Counted from the stretch's first letter, positions 45,721 through 57,721 are shown. The stretch: DNA of 64,000 bases from Microstegium vimineum (GCA_022036555.1 CM039122.1:53456693-53520692), one strand, 5' to 3'. The notes: generated by a model from the letters alone, not told the origin. Numbers and translations: made by a program.

Positions 45721-46396
45721 CTCCATACTGCTGTTGACCTTGAGGGCGTGGCTGGAACTGACTGCGCTGAGGGAACTGACCTTTGTTCCACTGGTTAGAC
45801 TGCCCTTGGTTTCTCTGTCGGAAACTCTGCTGCGGGTAGGGTCGAGGGCGAGTGTTGCTGCTCGAAGCCTGACCCTGTAGCTTCCTCTTCTTAGCTTCCA
45901 TTTCCCGGCGCTTATTGTCAATCACAATAGCGTGGTTCACCAAGGTTTGATAGTTGGGGTACTCATTTGACATGAGCTGGAGCTGAAGACCATCATACAG
46001 TCCTTTCAGGAACCTGCGCTGCTTGTCATTGTCCCTAGCCACTTCATGTGGAGCATAGCACGACAACTGAGCAAACTTGTCGCGATACTCAGCCACTGTC
46101 ATAGAACCTTGCTTAAGAGCTCTGAACCCTTCTTGCTTCAACTCCATCATACCTTCAGGAATGTGATATGATCTGAAGTTCTCTCTAAACTCCTGCCAAC
46201 TGACATCAGGAGCATCATGAGGGCGTCCATATTGGAAAGACTCCCACCAATCTTGGGCTGCCCCTTGTAGTTGACCTGAGACATACAACACCTTTTCAGT
46301 GTCATTGCACTGCGCTATGTTCAGCTGCTTCTCTACAGCTCGGAGCCAATCATCTGCATCCAAAGACGTCGTTGGCCCCTGCCAAGGATACGGTGC
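45695..46396 (-). pseudogene. Chromovirus gag, truncated
   Basis: Retrotransposon gag domain: LDADDWLRAVEKQLNIAQC, WWESFQYGRPHDAPDVSW, FRALKQGSMTVAEYRDKF, followed by a basic Gln-rich linker. The N-terminal part is lost at the junction near 46396. Confidence 0.9.
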
Positions 46397-49094
46397 CAGG
46401 AGCAGCCTCAACCCCTGCCGTGGCCAGCGCCGGTGGGAGAAGTGGCTCCCGACGTGCCTCGCAGAAGCCCCCGAGTGGCTCGAGGTCCACTGGTCGGACC
46501 CCCATGATTCCGCTGGGGTAAGTTGCTCCCCTGTCGATCCCGAGTATTTTTCGTTGGTTATAACTTGTGCTTACCGTCGCGTATGAGTTCCTTTTTCAGG
46601 GTGAAGCGCTCGTCGGAGGGCGCGACCCCTACCCCGGCCAAGAGGCTAAAGGCGGAGGCCGCGACCAAGATGACCGTCGTGGCCAGTCCTGCCGCCCTGT
46701 CCCCTTCGACCCTCGCCCCAGAGGCAGTGTGGGCGGCCAAGGCGTGGGAGACGATAGGGCGTGGGCAGGCGCAGGCCGCCACGGAGCGAACTCAAGCGGA
46801 GGAAGAGGTGGGTCGACCCGTCGCATCGGCAGGGTCCGCCGGAGTGGCGGTCAAGGCTGTGCTCACCGCCCCGTCGGAGGGGGCGCGCCAGCAGCCCCGG
46901 AAGGTGTGGAGCCGTCGTCGACGATGGTTGTGGTTGAGGGGGTTGATTCCCAAGCCGCCGTAGAGATGGAGGTGGTCGACCTGACCTCCGCTGGTGACGA
47001 AGAGACGCTGGAGCGCCCGGCGCCGAAGCGGTGGCCCGAGAACCTCGCGTTGTGGGAGGCGCGTTAGCAGCGCGAGCGCAAGGAGAAGGCGCGGCGAGAG
47101 GAGGGAGCGATTGTCGGTGCGCCGGAGGTGCCGCCGTCAGTGGAGACCCCAATCGAAGGGGCCTCGGCGCCGCCTCCCCGAGCAAGCCGAGGAGGGAGGA
47201 CGGGCCGAGGAGCTCGAGGCGACACCCACGGCGGAGACGGCGACGGCGGTGGAGCTGGCGGAGATGTTGGTAGTGACGACCCCCCGGTCGGAGCCGGAGG
47301 GGGCTGTTGTGGCGCTGCAAGGAAGCAGCGCGGCGGACGTGACAATGTCCGAGGCGACTGCTCGACCTATTGTCGAGGTCGGGCAGCCGTCTGGTGGAGG
47401 TGCTCTGCCCCCTAACTTAGTCGACGTGGAGGGAGGGGACCGCAGTGAGCCTGCAACATTGGGTGCTAACGTGTGTTTTCTTCACCGCGCAGGGTTATTC
47501 TCACGGGGGGACCTCTTCCGCCTAGAGGCAATGACCTGGAGGGGCCGGCGGCGGTCCTGCAAGATGACTCTGAGGCCAGGAGTGCTCGGCTCGAGGGGGC
47601 GACCTCCTTCCCCACTTTGGCGGAGCGGGTGATGCTCCACGGGGGTAACCTCGAGATGCGCCAGTGCATCATACGGGAGGTCAAGGAGAGGATCGACCGC
47701 CGCAGCAAGCTCTGGGGGCAGGAGCCCCTCGAGTTGGCCGACCCCCAAGACCCAGGGCGCACCTTCTTCAAGCTCGATGATCAAGCCGAGCTCGGGGAGT
47801 GGGAGCACCTGGAGGAGTTCCGGGCGTGGCTTGCCCATGTGGTCTTCCGCGGATTTGTACCGGGGGATGGAAGTAAGCCTCGTTTTCTCTCTGATCTTGC
47901 TTGGGTCATTTTGCTATTCTTTTTTGATGACCTTCCTTTTTATTCCTGGTAGATGCTAAGGGCGAGGTCGTACGACAAGTCCCAATTCATCCTCCAGGCG
48001 CAGGAGTAGTGGAGTTAGCTCCCCATCCTCCGCGCCTCGCTGGAGAAGGCGGAGGCCGAGGCCACCCAGGCGAAGGTCGAGGTGGCGGCCGCGCAGGAGG
48101 GGGCCAAGGGCGCCTAGGAGGAGGCCTCCCGGGCGCGGTCGAGGGCCGAGGCCGCCTTCAAGGAGGTCGCCGAGGTCGGGCAGCAGCGAGACGCTGCCTA
48201 GGAGGCCCGGCGTAAGGCTAAGGAGGAGGCCACCTCGCTGAGGGGGGAATTGGCTCGAACGGTGGAGCAGGTCCGGCAGCTCGAGGCCAACCTAATGCAG
48301 GTGGCTGTCGACCGCTCCTCCGTCGAGGGGCGGGTCCGGGAACTCCAGGCGGATGTTGACACCGTCTCCCGCGACCGCGACGCTCTGGGGGAGGTGGCGG
48401 CTAACCAGAAGAGGGCCCTCGATGGTACTGGCAAGATCATCGAGGACCTCCGGGCTAGAAACAGCGACCAAGCTGCAGAGCTCGTCGACGTCCGCCACCA
48501 ACTTCAGAGGGTTGAGCAGGACTACGTCACCCTGGAAGCACACGCCAAAGGTGAGTTTTTTAGGGACATTATTAAACTTGCTTGTTTTTGACCCTTCCCC
48601 TGCTTTTTTGGTTTTGACGGGGTCCTCTATTTGTTCTGGCAGAACTTGAAGGGGACAAGGCTCGAGCCCACGAGGATCTAACCAGTCTTCAGAACCTCCT
48701 TGGGGCAGAGACGAGCCTGAACGAGAGGCTTGGGGACGCCATCTCCTCTTTCTGCGGCGGCATGGGTGTCGAGCCGGAGCTGCCGGTTGCGGGAGACGTG
48801 CATGGAGATTCTCTCTTGCGCCGGCTCTTCGCCGTGACCCGTGAAGTGACGGAGCAGGTCCGTGCTACCCTTCACATAGGTGTGAAGCGGGCGCTCGCGG
48901 TTGTCCGCTCGGGCTACATCTACGACCTCGACGTCGTCGCCAGCGGCTTTGTCGTCGACCCGGAGCTGACCGATGAAGCGAACATGGCAAGATGCCATGA
49001 GCTGATCGACGCCGCAGAGGTGCCTGGCGGTGAGTTGGCGAAGCTGTTCGAGGCCGAGGTGCTTCCCCCACCCGACGGCGATGGCGATGAGTAG
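46397..49094 (+). pseudogene. Tat antisense ORF (aORF), split by introns and stops
   Basis: Plus-strand coding blocks: about 46397-46518 (RWEKWLPTCLAEAPEWL) with donor gtaagt, acceptor at 46600, then KRSSEGATPTPAKRLKAEAA; about 47494-47870 after an acceptor gcgcag (NDLEGPAAVLQDDSEARS, RVMLHGGNLEMRQCIIREV); about 47953-48550, Glu/Ala-rich with heptad-like spacing (coiled coil: VRQLEANLMQVAVDRSSVEG) but broken by TAG codons near 48008, 48114 and 48199; and about 48643-49094 (SSFCGGMGVEPELP, DLDVVASGFVVDPELTDEAN), stop at 49092. Function of Tat aORF proteins is unknown. It converges with pol, leaving a 550-700-bp spacer. Truncated at its N-terminus. Confidence 0.75.
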
Positions 49095-49640
49095 TCGAGG
49101 CCTGTGAGCCAAATCTGGACAAGAAGGTCCATGTAATAGATTAGCTTTTGTGACAATATGATGTCGAGCCCCTGGGGGATTCTTAACTTTAATGCATTTT
49201 ATTCGAGATGCATCTGGGTGTTTTTATTTCTTGAGTTGTCTCTATTTCTCTTTGCCTGAGTCGTTGCTTGTGGACTAAGTATTCGACGCACGCTCGTATC
49301 CCTGGAGGGGGGGAGCGAGTGGGGGTACCATAGCCCTGAGGCGTAGGAGAGTCCCCGGCTCGACGGCCCTCGACCCTTAGGGAGCTCGAGGCGTTTCTTA
49401 CTTAGCCGTGAAGCGTACTTGGGGCGAAGGTGGAGAGAGGAGGCCGAGTTTCGAAAAAACGTTCGGGTTTTTAGAGGACTTAGGAGGGGGTCCCCCCCTG
49501 TCAGCCCCCGAGGGAGGCTTGACTTTGCCGGAGTAGAGTCGAGGCTACCTCAGAGTTATGAATGAATGTGAAATGTATTTCGAGAACATTTTATTCATTC
49601 ATAATGCGATAAATGTACATAATGTAGAAAATGTACAAGG
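49095..49640. other. Spacer between Tat aORF and pol
   Basis: Non-coding, rich in ctcgagg/cctcgag motifs. The minus-strand pol reading ends near 49655 (ending in a YKLKNDKSEILTNVWNIEQL-like block), so both frames converge here. Confidence 0.55.
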
Positions 49641-49649
49641 CCTCGAGGC

Positions 49650-50934
49650 CTTAGGGGTAAAAGCGACGTAGCTGTTCGATGTTCCATACGTTGGTGAGGA
49701 TCTCGCTCTTGTCGTTCTTCAGCTTGTAAGTCCCTGGCTTTAGCACCTCTGCCACGATGAAGGGTCCTTAAGGTGGCGTCAGCTTGTGATGCCCCTTGTT
49801 TCTTTGTCGACGGCGCAACACGAGGTCGCTGACTTCGAGGTCCCTTTTGCGTATGTGCTTGTCGTGGTAGCGCCGTAGCGTCTGCTGATACCTTGCCGAC
49901 TTGAAGAGGGCCACGTCCCGGGCTTCCTCGAGCTGGTCGAGGGAGTCCTCTCGGGCTGCTGCGTTGGCTTGCTCGTTGTAGGCCTTTAGTCGAGGGGACC
50001 TATACTCGAGGTCAGTGGGGAGGACGGCCTCGGACCCGTAGACCAAGAATAACGGGGAGAACCCTGTAGCTCGACTTGGTGTCATTCTGAGACTCCATAG
50101 GACAGAGGGCAGCTCATCGACCCACCTCTTGCCGTGTTTGTTTAGACGATCGAAGATCCTCGGCTTGAGGCCCTGCAAAACCATACCATTGGCGCGCTTG
50201 ACCTGGCCGTTAGTTCAAGGGTGGGCGACTGCAGACCAATTCAACATGATGTTGTGGTGGTCACAGAAGTCCAAGAACTTTTGGCCGGTGGACTGCGTGC
50301 CGTTGTCGGTGATGATGGTATTGGGGACCCCGAAGCGGTGGACGATGTCGGTGAAGAACAACACAGCTTGTCGAGATTGAATGTTGGCGATGGGTCGAGC
50401 CTCGATCCATTTCAAGAACTTGTCTATGGCCACGAGGAGGTGGGTGTGGCCACCTTTGGTTTTCTTCAAGGGGGCGACCATGTCGAGCCCCCATACTGCG
50501 AATGGCCAAGTTATGGGTATCATCTGAAGAGCTTGGGCGGGTAGGTGGGTCTGCCTGGCGTAGAATTGGCATCCCTTGCAAGATCGAACGAGTTTGGTAG
50601 CATCGGCGACGGCTGTCAACCAGTAGAAGCCTTGTCGAAAGGCGCTTCCTACTAGAGTTCTGGGCGCCGCGTGGTGGCCGCAAGCCCCCGAGTGTAGGTC
50701 CTTCAGTAGTGCCCTCCCCTCCCCGAGGGTGAGGCAACGTTGAAGTACACCGGTAGGGCTGCGTCGATACAGCTCGCGGCCATCCCCATACAAGACGTAG
50801 GTTTTGGCACGTCGGTCTATGCGTCGGGCTTCGGTGCGGTCCTCTGGGAGCTCGCCCCATATTAGATACTCGAGGTAGGGTGTGCGCCAGTCCATCGAGG
50901 GGGTTGGTGTTGCGGTTGTTTCGTCGATCTCCAT
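49650..50934 (-). pseudogene. Tat integrase, with in-frame stops
   Basis: From 50934: zinc-binding H-x-H-C-C region (HSGACGHHAAPRTLV, CKGCQFYARQ), catalytic Asp (VWGLDMVAPL), second Asp (IITDNGTQSTG). A TGA near 50216 interrupts the frame before NGQVKRANGM, where the usual catalytic Glu position reads Lys/Ala context. The rest runs through VDELPSVLWSLRMTPSRATG to a stop at 49768, with homology a little further. Non-functional. Confidence 0.9.
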
Positions 50935-51010
50935 GACCTCTCCTCCGTTCGAGGGAGGATCGGTCGAGGAGGAAGGGTCGATCCCTTGCTCGAGGGAGGG
51001 AGCCCCAAGC

Positions 51011-52876
51011 CTAGGTCGATGGATGGCTTGTGAAGGTCCTCGAGAAGACGTCGGGAGGGACTGTACCTCGAGCAGATGCGGTTTTGGCTAGCTTGTCAGC
51101 GGCTTTGTTGTACCAGCGGGCGACGTGGTTGAGCTCGAGGCCGTAGAATTTGTCCTCGAGCTTTCGGACCTCCTTGCAGTAGGCTTCCATCTTGGGGTCG
51201 TGGTAGCTCGAGGCCTTCATCACCTGGTCGATCACAAGCTGCGAGTCCCCTCAAACGTCGAGGCGTCGAACCCCGAGCTCGATGGCGATGCGCAGACCGT
51301 TGACGAGGGCCTCGTACTCGGCTACGTTGTTGGAGGCGGGGAAGTGGAGGCGGATGACGTAGCGCATGTGGACCCCTGAGGGTGATATGAAAAGCAATCC
51401 GGCGCCTGCCCCTGTCTTCATCAATGATCCATCGAAGTACATGGTCCAGAGCTCGGTCTGAACTTGCGCCAGGGGTAGTTGAGTATTGGTCCATTCTGCA
51501 ATGAAGTCTGCCAATACCTGAGACTTGATGGCCTTCCGAGGGGCGTAGGAGAGAGTTTCCCCCATGAGCTCGACCGACCACTTTGCGATTCTCCCAGACG
51601 CCTCCCGGTTCTGGATTATCTCCCCGAGGGGGAAAGACGAGACCACAGTAATCGGGTGACCCAGGAAATAGTGCTTGAGCTTCCGCCGAGTGAGGACGAT
51701 GGCGTACAACAGCTTCTGAATGTGGGGGTATCTCACTTTGGTTTCTGAGAGCACCTCGCTTATGAAGTAGACGGGCCTCTGAACCAGCAGGGCATGCCCC
51801 TCTTCTGCCCTCTCGACCACTATGGCAGCGCTGACTACCTGGGTAGTTGCTGCAACATAGAGCAAGAGGAGCTCGGCTGGGCTTGGGGGCACCAAGATAG
51901 GTGGCGAGGTGAGTAAGTCTTTGAGTTTGGAGAGCGAATCCTCGGCCTCGACGGTCCATGTGAAGTGCTCTGTTTTCTTTAGGAGGCGGTAAAGGCCTAG
52001 TGCTTTCTCCTCGAGCCGTGAGATGAACCGGCTGAGGGCAGCGAGGCACCCTGTGACCCTTTGTACGCCCTTAAGATCGTTGATCGGGCCCATCCTAGTG
52101 ATTGCGGTTACCTTCTCAGGGTTGGCCTCGATCCCGCGCTGGGAAACTATGTACCCTAGGAGCATGCCTCGAGGGACCCTGAAGACGCACTTCTCTGGGT
52201 TTAGCTTTATGTGGTTTGCCCTGAGGCACCCAAACGCGATTTCAAGGTCCCCGACCAGGTTCCCGACTATTCTGGATTTGACCACGATGTCATCGACGTA
52301 GGCCTCGACGGTTGGCCCTATGTGTTTTCCAAAGACATGGAGCATGCATCGTTGATACGTGGCCCCGGCGTTTCGCAAACCGAAGGGCATAGTGAGGTAG
52401 CAAAACATGCCAAAGGGGGTGATGAAGGAAGTCGCGAGCTGATCGGACTCCTTCATCTTTATTTGGTGATAGCCAGAATACGCATCAAGAAAGCAGAGAG
52501 TTTCACATCCCGCAGTGGAATCTACTATTTGATCAATACGTGGTAATGGAAAAGGAACCTTAGGACATGCTTTATTTAAACTAGTGTAGTCTACGCACAT
52601 TCTATCCTTTCCATTCTTTTTCTTGACGAGTACAGGATTTGCTAACCACTCGGGATGATGTACCTCCTTGATGAATCCGGCCTTCAAAAGCTTGTCGACC
52701 TCCTCCCCGATGATTTTGCGCTTCTCCTCGTCGAAGCGGCGCAGCCGTTGCTTCACCGGTTTGGATCCGGTCCGGATGTCCAAGGAGTGCTCGGCGACAT
52801 CCCTCGTAATGCCCGGCATATCCGAGGGACTCCACGCAAACATGTCAGCATTCGCGCGAAGAAAGTCGACGAGCAC
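51011..52876 (-). pseudogene. Tat reverse transcriptase and two RNase H domains
   Basis: From 52876: RT with KKKNGKDRMCVDYTSLNKAC and catalytic AYVDDIVVKS, then the connection/gypsy RNase H remnant (YPHIQKLLYAIVLTRRKLK), then a second, archaeal-type RNase H (WTMYFDGSLMKTGAGAGLL, NVAEYEALVNGLRIA). Possession of the second RNase H is a Tat feature. A stop at 51251 (RRLDV then stop) cuts the domain; it continues in frame at 51235-51011 (DQVMKASSYHDPKMEAYC). Confidence 0.92.
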
Positions 52877-52882
52877 GGCTTC

Positions 52883-53841
52883 CTATTTGGGCTCGAGGGT
52901 GGCGCTGATCGTCAGCGCCTTCCCATCCGCGTGGCCGAGGTCGAGCGGGATGGTCTTGGTGTCCTCCGCAGGCTTGAAGTTGTCGACGTGCCGCTTGGGG
53001 TCGGGGATCTCCTTGGAGAAGTCGTCGAGGGCCACGAGGATGGCCGACTCCTCGACCGCCTCGGTGTTTTCCATGCACTCGACGTCGCAGTCGTAGGCGT
53101 GCTCGTAGGAGGTGTCGACGGTGATGACTCCCTTGGGCCCTGGCATCTTTAGCTTGAGGTAGGAGTAGTTCGGGATCGCCATGAATTTGGCGTACCCCGG
53201 TCCACCGATGATGGCGTGGTAGATGCCATGGAACGCGACCTCCTCGAAGGTCAGATATTCCTTCCGGAAGTTTGAGGGGGTACCGAAGCAGACGGGTAGC
53301 TTGACGCGGTCGATCGGGAGTGCCTTCTTCCCCGGAACGATCCCGTGGAATCCCCCCGCGCTGGGCAGGAGCATGGTCCTTGGGATCCCCAGGAGGTCGA
53401 GAGTCTTGGCGTAATGATGTTGAGGCTGCTTCCCCCATCCATAAGTACCTTGGTGAGGCGGGTGTTGAGTATGATCGGGTCGACGACGAGTGGGTAGACC
53501 CCTGCGTTGGGGACGTGCTCGGGGTGGTCGTTCTGGTCGAAGGTGATCGGCGTGTGGGACCAGTCGAGGTATCGAGGAGCCTGGGCTCGAACGGAGAAGA
53601 CCTCTCGACGCTCCCTCTTGCGCTGACGCGCACTGAGTTGGGTCGAGGGTCCTCCGTAGATCATGTAGCAGTCGTGAATCTCGGGGAAGCCCCCATTCTT
53701 GCCATCGCCCCCATCTTGTGGATCCTCCTTCTTGTCATCTTTCCGGAAGCCAAGAGAGTCGAAGTATTTCTTGAGCATGCGACAGTCCTCAAGGCTGTGG
53801 TTGGCCGGTCCCTTGTGATAGGGGCAGGGCTCTTTCAGCAT
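52883..53841 (-). pseudogene. Tat protease region, frameshifted
   Basis: From 53841: a zinc-finger-like block (CPYHKGPANHSLEDC) and the aspartic protease, whose active site reads VLMDGGSSLNII, the DGGSS variant usual in Tat elements. The frame shifts at about 53400, then 53374-52883 continues the protease tail (EVAFHGIYHAIIGGPGYAKF) to a stop just before RT. Confidence 0.9.
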
Positions 53842-53861
53842 CTTGTCGAAGACGCCCCCCT

Positions 53862-53944
53862 CTAGAGGGGGACCTCGAGGCTTCTTCTTGTCTGTCGCAG
53901 CGACAAGATCGTCGGGCTCGTCGTTGCGTCGACTCGGTTGGTTC

Positions 53945-53979
<35 letters not shown>

Positions 53980-55754
53980 CCTCTTGGGCCCGTTGTTCGA
54001 GCCCCCGGCTCGTCCGCCTTGGCCTTCCCCTTGTCGGGGGATGCATAGAAGAACGCGCCAACGGCTTCCTCGTCGGCTGCGTAGTTGGCGACGATGTCCA
54101 TGAGCTCGTTGGCGGTCTTGAGGGTGTTCCGTCCCAGCTCCCGCACCAACTCCTTGCAGGTTGTCCCGGCGACGAACGCCATGATGACGTAGTGGTCGGA
54201 GACGTGGGTTAGCTCAGTACGTCGCTTGGAGAACCATCGGGTGAAGCCGCGGAAGGTTTCCCCTGGCTTCTGCTTGCAGCTACGGAGATCCCAGGAGTTT
54301 CCTGGCCGCACGTAGGTGCCCTTGAAGTTCCCCTCGAAGATCCTGACCAGGTCGGGCCAGCCATGGATCAAGTCCGGGGGGAGTTCCTCGAGCCATCTTC
54401 GAGCGGTGTCGGAGAGGAAAAGCGGGAGTTGCTGAATGATGACGTGGTCGTCGTCGGCTCCTCCTAGATGACATGCCAGCCTAAAATCAGCAAGCCAGAG
54501 CTCCGGCTTGGTTTCGCCGTTGTACTTGACCAGGCTGGTGGGTGGACGGAAACGAACAAGCAAGGCAGTTTGCCGGATGGTCCTGTCGAAGACTCGTGGC
54601 CCTAGTGGTTCCGGAGATCGACGTCGATCCTCGTCACTGTCATAGCGCCCACCTCGATGAGCACTGTAACCTCGAGCCTCAGCGTCGCCGTGTCGGCATC
54701 GTTTATTGTCGTTGATGTCGTGTCGCGCGTCTCGCGGTTGTCGATTGTCGAGGATGCGGTCTCGAACTGGTTGCCGCTCCGCTCCGCCTTGGGGCGCCTT
54801 GTCTTGGTGGATAGATACCTCTCGATCTTGTCGAGGGGGCACGTCCCGCTGCTCGGAGGCAGCTCCCCTGCGCCTCGAGGCCGAGCTCTCCGCTTGTTGT
54901 ACGGTCGCGGTTCGGAGAAACCCCTGGATTTCATCCCTGATGCGTTGCGCTTGGGGCGTTGATGGTGCCGGCATGTCGCGGAGCAGCATCGTGGCTGCCA
55001 CGACATTCTGGCTAGCGCGGTTGTAGACGTGGCGCTTGTTCGCCCCTTCGTTGATGATCTGCCGACGGACTTCCCGGGCCCGCTCGCGAGCTCCTCCGCC
55101 CTGTGGCCGCCTGCGATCTCGCTCGAGAGCGTGCTCGAGCTGCTGAAGTCGTAGGCGCTCTTCCTCGAACTTGGCGAGCAGCTCTCGAACTTGTACGATC
55201 TGGACGTCCTGCGGTGGATCGACTTTGTGAGGACTCGGGGGGTCGGCGTTTCGCGCCGGTGTAGCGTTGCCCCCTCCTCTTTCATCCGTGGCCGCGGCGT
55301 CGTTGATGTCGTCCTGGGAGTCAACCTGGCCGTCGAGGTGGAAGCATTCCTGGGTGGGATCGTAATCCTCATCGAGGGAGTCCGAGTCGGGGTAGCCGTG
55401 GTAGAAGTTGAGGAAAGATCCCCTGCGCTCCTCCTCCAGTTGTCGTTGTAGCGTGCCCCAGGTGTAGTAACCCGGGGCCGGGGCTTGCCGTGGCACCGAG
55501 CGCTCATCTGGTGGAGGGGCGGTGATGAGGTTAGTCGTCGCACGTAGCAGGTTCCTTGAGGACCCGTAACGTGCTTGCATCTGCGAGTTTACAAAGGCAG
55601 AACAGAGTTTGGCACTGTTGTAAAGTCCGTGCGGAAGCAGGTTGCGCTGCGGCGCGACTGAGTATGTTGGAGAAGCCGCGGGGATCTTCTGAGATGACGG
55701 TATGGCAGAGCCAAAGTCAGGCTCAGCGAGGTACCCGCCCCGACCCGCAAGCAT
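53862..55754 (-). pseudogene. Tat gag (630 codons open)
   Basis: Starts at ATG 55754 (MLAGRGGYLAEPDFG). Residues about 60-400 are low complexity and charged. The conserved retrotransposon gag domain follows: ELWLADFRLACHLGGADDD, ARRWLEELPPDLIHGWPDL, GETFRGFTRWFSKRRTEL, ANELMDIVANYAADEEAVGA. Near the C-terminus a (GTT)n microsatellite (53942-53979) changes the frame usage to a Thr run, and the frame then diverges from the protease frame. The ORF is long and open, but the element is otherwise dead. Confidence 0.85.
53942..53979. repeat. (GTT)n microsatellite inside Tat gag
   Basis: About twelve GTT units on the plus strand, read as a homopolymeric run in the minus-strand gag frame. Likely length-variable. 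Confidence 0.9.
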
Positions 55755-56105
55755 GGGTCAAACAGGCTCTCGAAGGGAGGAATTGTGTCACCAGCCGAGG
55801 CCGGGGAGATGGCGTCCAACGTCTCAGAATCCGCGCGGTGAAGAGTGCAGCGGTGTCGTTCACGCCTCCCCCTAGTCGCAGGCGAGAGGCGCGAGTGGTG
55901 GGACCATCGTCTGGTCCTCCTTGGCCCCGGCGTACCGGAGCTGCTGCTATCCATGCCACTACCTGAGAGTAGAACCATGTCGTGGCCGTGGCCCGTGGAC
56001 ATGAACTCTAGGCTCCCGAACCAGATGATGGTGGTGAATGGAAGCGATGGGATCATGGAATCCATCTGGGAGAGTAGTTCGGAGTTGATCGACACGCAAA
56101 CTCCC

Positions 56106-56122
56106 CTACCTGGCGCGCAAAC
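56106..56122 (-). promoter_or_regulatory. Primer binding site of the Tat element
   Basis: The minus strand next to the 5' LTR reads gtttgcgcgccaggtag, close to the ggcgcgccaggtaggg-type PBS found in Tat elements. Confidence 0.65.
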
Positions 56123-57721
56123 TGTCGGTGTTATGACCCAGGGGGTCAAGACCACCAACTAGTAAATTTGTATATTGCGTGCTCCCTCTCCCAGACGTGA
56201 TGCAAGAAGAACACAAGATTTATCCTGGTTCGGGCAAAGAAGGCCCTACGTCCAACGGGGGAGGATGGGTTGTATTATCTTGCACCGAAGTGCTCGTACA
56301 GGGAGGGTACAAGCTGGTTTACACGAGGGTGCTCAGGATGAGCTGAGGCCTAGGACTAGCAGGGCTACCCTAGGTGGTCGAATGGTGGTTTGCTTGAGGG
56401 GTCGATCAAGCAATCGGGTGCGGTATGTGTGACTTGGCTCTTGGTGTATGCGGGTCAGAGCTTGTGTCTCGGCTTGTTGAGAGATCTCTGATGTCCGAAT
56501 ACGTGAGCCAATTCGAATGCGCTTGCTAATGACGATACGAATGTGCATGCCCCTTCTTCTATCCCAACGTCCCCTTTTATAGATCAAGGGGAGGTCTGAG
56601 AGTACATAGGTTCTAGACTGTAGAGGCATGGGAGAGATGTCTGCGGCGCCATGCTTGCGATGGGACGTCGATCGCTGTAGCGACGTGGCCTTCCCGTCCT
56701 TCCGGTGTTCAGGGCATGGTGATAGCAGACTGGACGTTGTCGAACGTTATGGCGCAGTACGGTTGGCCTCCTGTAGACGGGTGCAGGCTCCACAGTTGAA
56801 GCGGGACGGAGCGGATAGGACGGGTCCCATGCTGGAGTGGTTGGAGACGGGGGTCGAGCCCCCTGGTCGAGGGGGGTCGAGGCCAGCGTGACCCTGTCGT
56901 ATCCCTGAAGACACAGTCGAGGGCCGTCCTGTTCATGGCTCGAGGGGGTGCCTTTGGATTCCGTACCTGCGACGTGGCTACAGCGGCCGCACGGTTGACG
57001 GAGGTCCCGGACATGGGCGGCGAGTTGATGGATTTGACTGTGGTAGTGGGCGCCCATGACGTTAGACGGAGGCAGGTAGACCCATTGGATCCCCTTTACC
57101 CCATACCGGGAGAAGGTAAGTCGATCGAGCTTCCTTCTCAGGGGTCGTTCGTTCGGACCCCTGTCCGTCATTCGAGGAGTCGAGGCGGAGGCGGAGGGGT
57201 CGTTCGTTCGACCCCTGTCCGTCAGTCGAGGTAGAGGCGGAGGCGGAGGGGTCGTTCGTTCGACCCCCTGTCCGTCAGTCGAGGTGGAGGCGGGGGGTCG
57301 TTCGTTCGACCCCTGTCCGTCAGTCGAGGTAGAGGCGGAGGCGGAGGGGTCGTTCGTTCGACCCCCTGTCCGTCAGTCGAGGTAGGAGGCGGGGGGTCGT
57401 TCGTTCGACCCTTGTCCGTCAGTCGAGGTGGAGGCGGGGGGTCGTTCGTTCGACCTCTGTCCGTCAGTCGAGGTGGAGGCGGGGGGTCGTTCGTTCGACC
57501 CCTATCCGTCAGTCGAGGTAGAGGCGGGGGATCCCTCCTACTGTTTTTCCAGTAATGGGTCGGCCCATGACTGGTCACTGTTGCCGGTGAGGGAGGCCTT
57601 TGCGTGATGGACCTTTCTCCATTGTCTTGAACGGCTGATTGGATCCTGCCTTAAAAATGGTTGCTATGTTAAGCATTAGATTATCATATATTTAGGGTAT
57701 CCCTTACCTTTGTACCCGACA
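56123..57721 (-). repeat. 5' LTR of the Tat element, 1.6 kb
   Basis: 1599 bp, plus strand starting tgtcggtgtt and ending gtacccgaca; the ends tgtcgg/ccgaca are inverted. Contains an 8-copy minisatellite at 57144-57530. No second copy of this LTR lies in the window. Confidence 0.8.
57144..57530. repeat. Minisatellite in the Tat LTR, 8 copies of 45-55 bp
   Basis: Units begin gtcgttcgttcgacccc at 57144, 57199, 57251, 57297, 57349, 57396, 57441 and 57486. Unit length alternates mainly between 45-47 and 52 because of a gaggcg duplication. Each unit also contains tgtccgtcagtcgagg. Confidence 0.92.

Larger units (their letters stand above)
38603..46396 (-). mobile_element. Tekay/Del-type chromovirus (Ty3/gypsy), 5' side missing
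   Basis: The 3' LTR is at 38603-42093. On the minus strand the order is gag, zinc knuckle, protease, RT, RNase H, integrase and chromodomain. The 5' LTR, PBS and start of gag are absent: at 46396 gag sequence passes directly into an unrelated Tat-lineage element. The left flank is plastid rps4, so the element inserted into the NUPT. Many stops are TAG or TGA in place of CAG, TGG or CGA, consistent with methylation-linked decay. Confidence 0.9.
46397..57721 (-). mobile_element. Tat-lineage Ty3/gypsy element, 3' LTR missing
   Basis: Minus-strand order: 5' LTR (56123-57721), PBS, gag, protease, RT, RNase H, integrase, then on the opposite strand an antisense ORF (46397-49094). This layout, with the antisense ORF between pol and the 3' LTR, marks Tat elements such as Grande and RIRE2. 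The 3' LTR and start of the antisense ORF are lost at the junction with the chromovirus gag near 46396. Stops and frameshifts are present in all coding parts. Confidence 0.9.

Noticed and set aside
57144..57530. CRISPR-like array
   Set aside because: Repeat units are adjacent and nearly identical over their whole length, with no unique spacers, and lie in an LTR of a plant retroelement.
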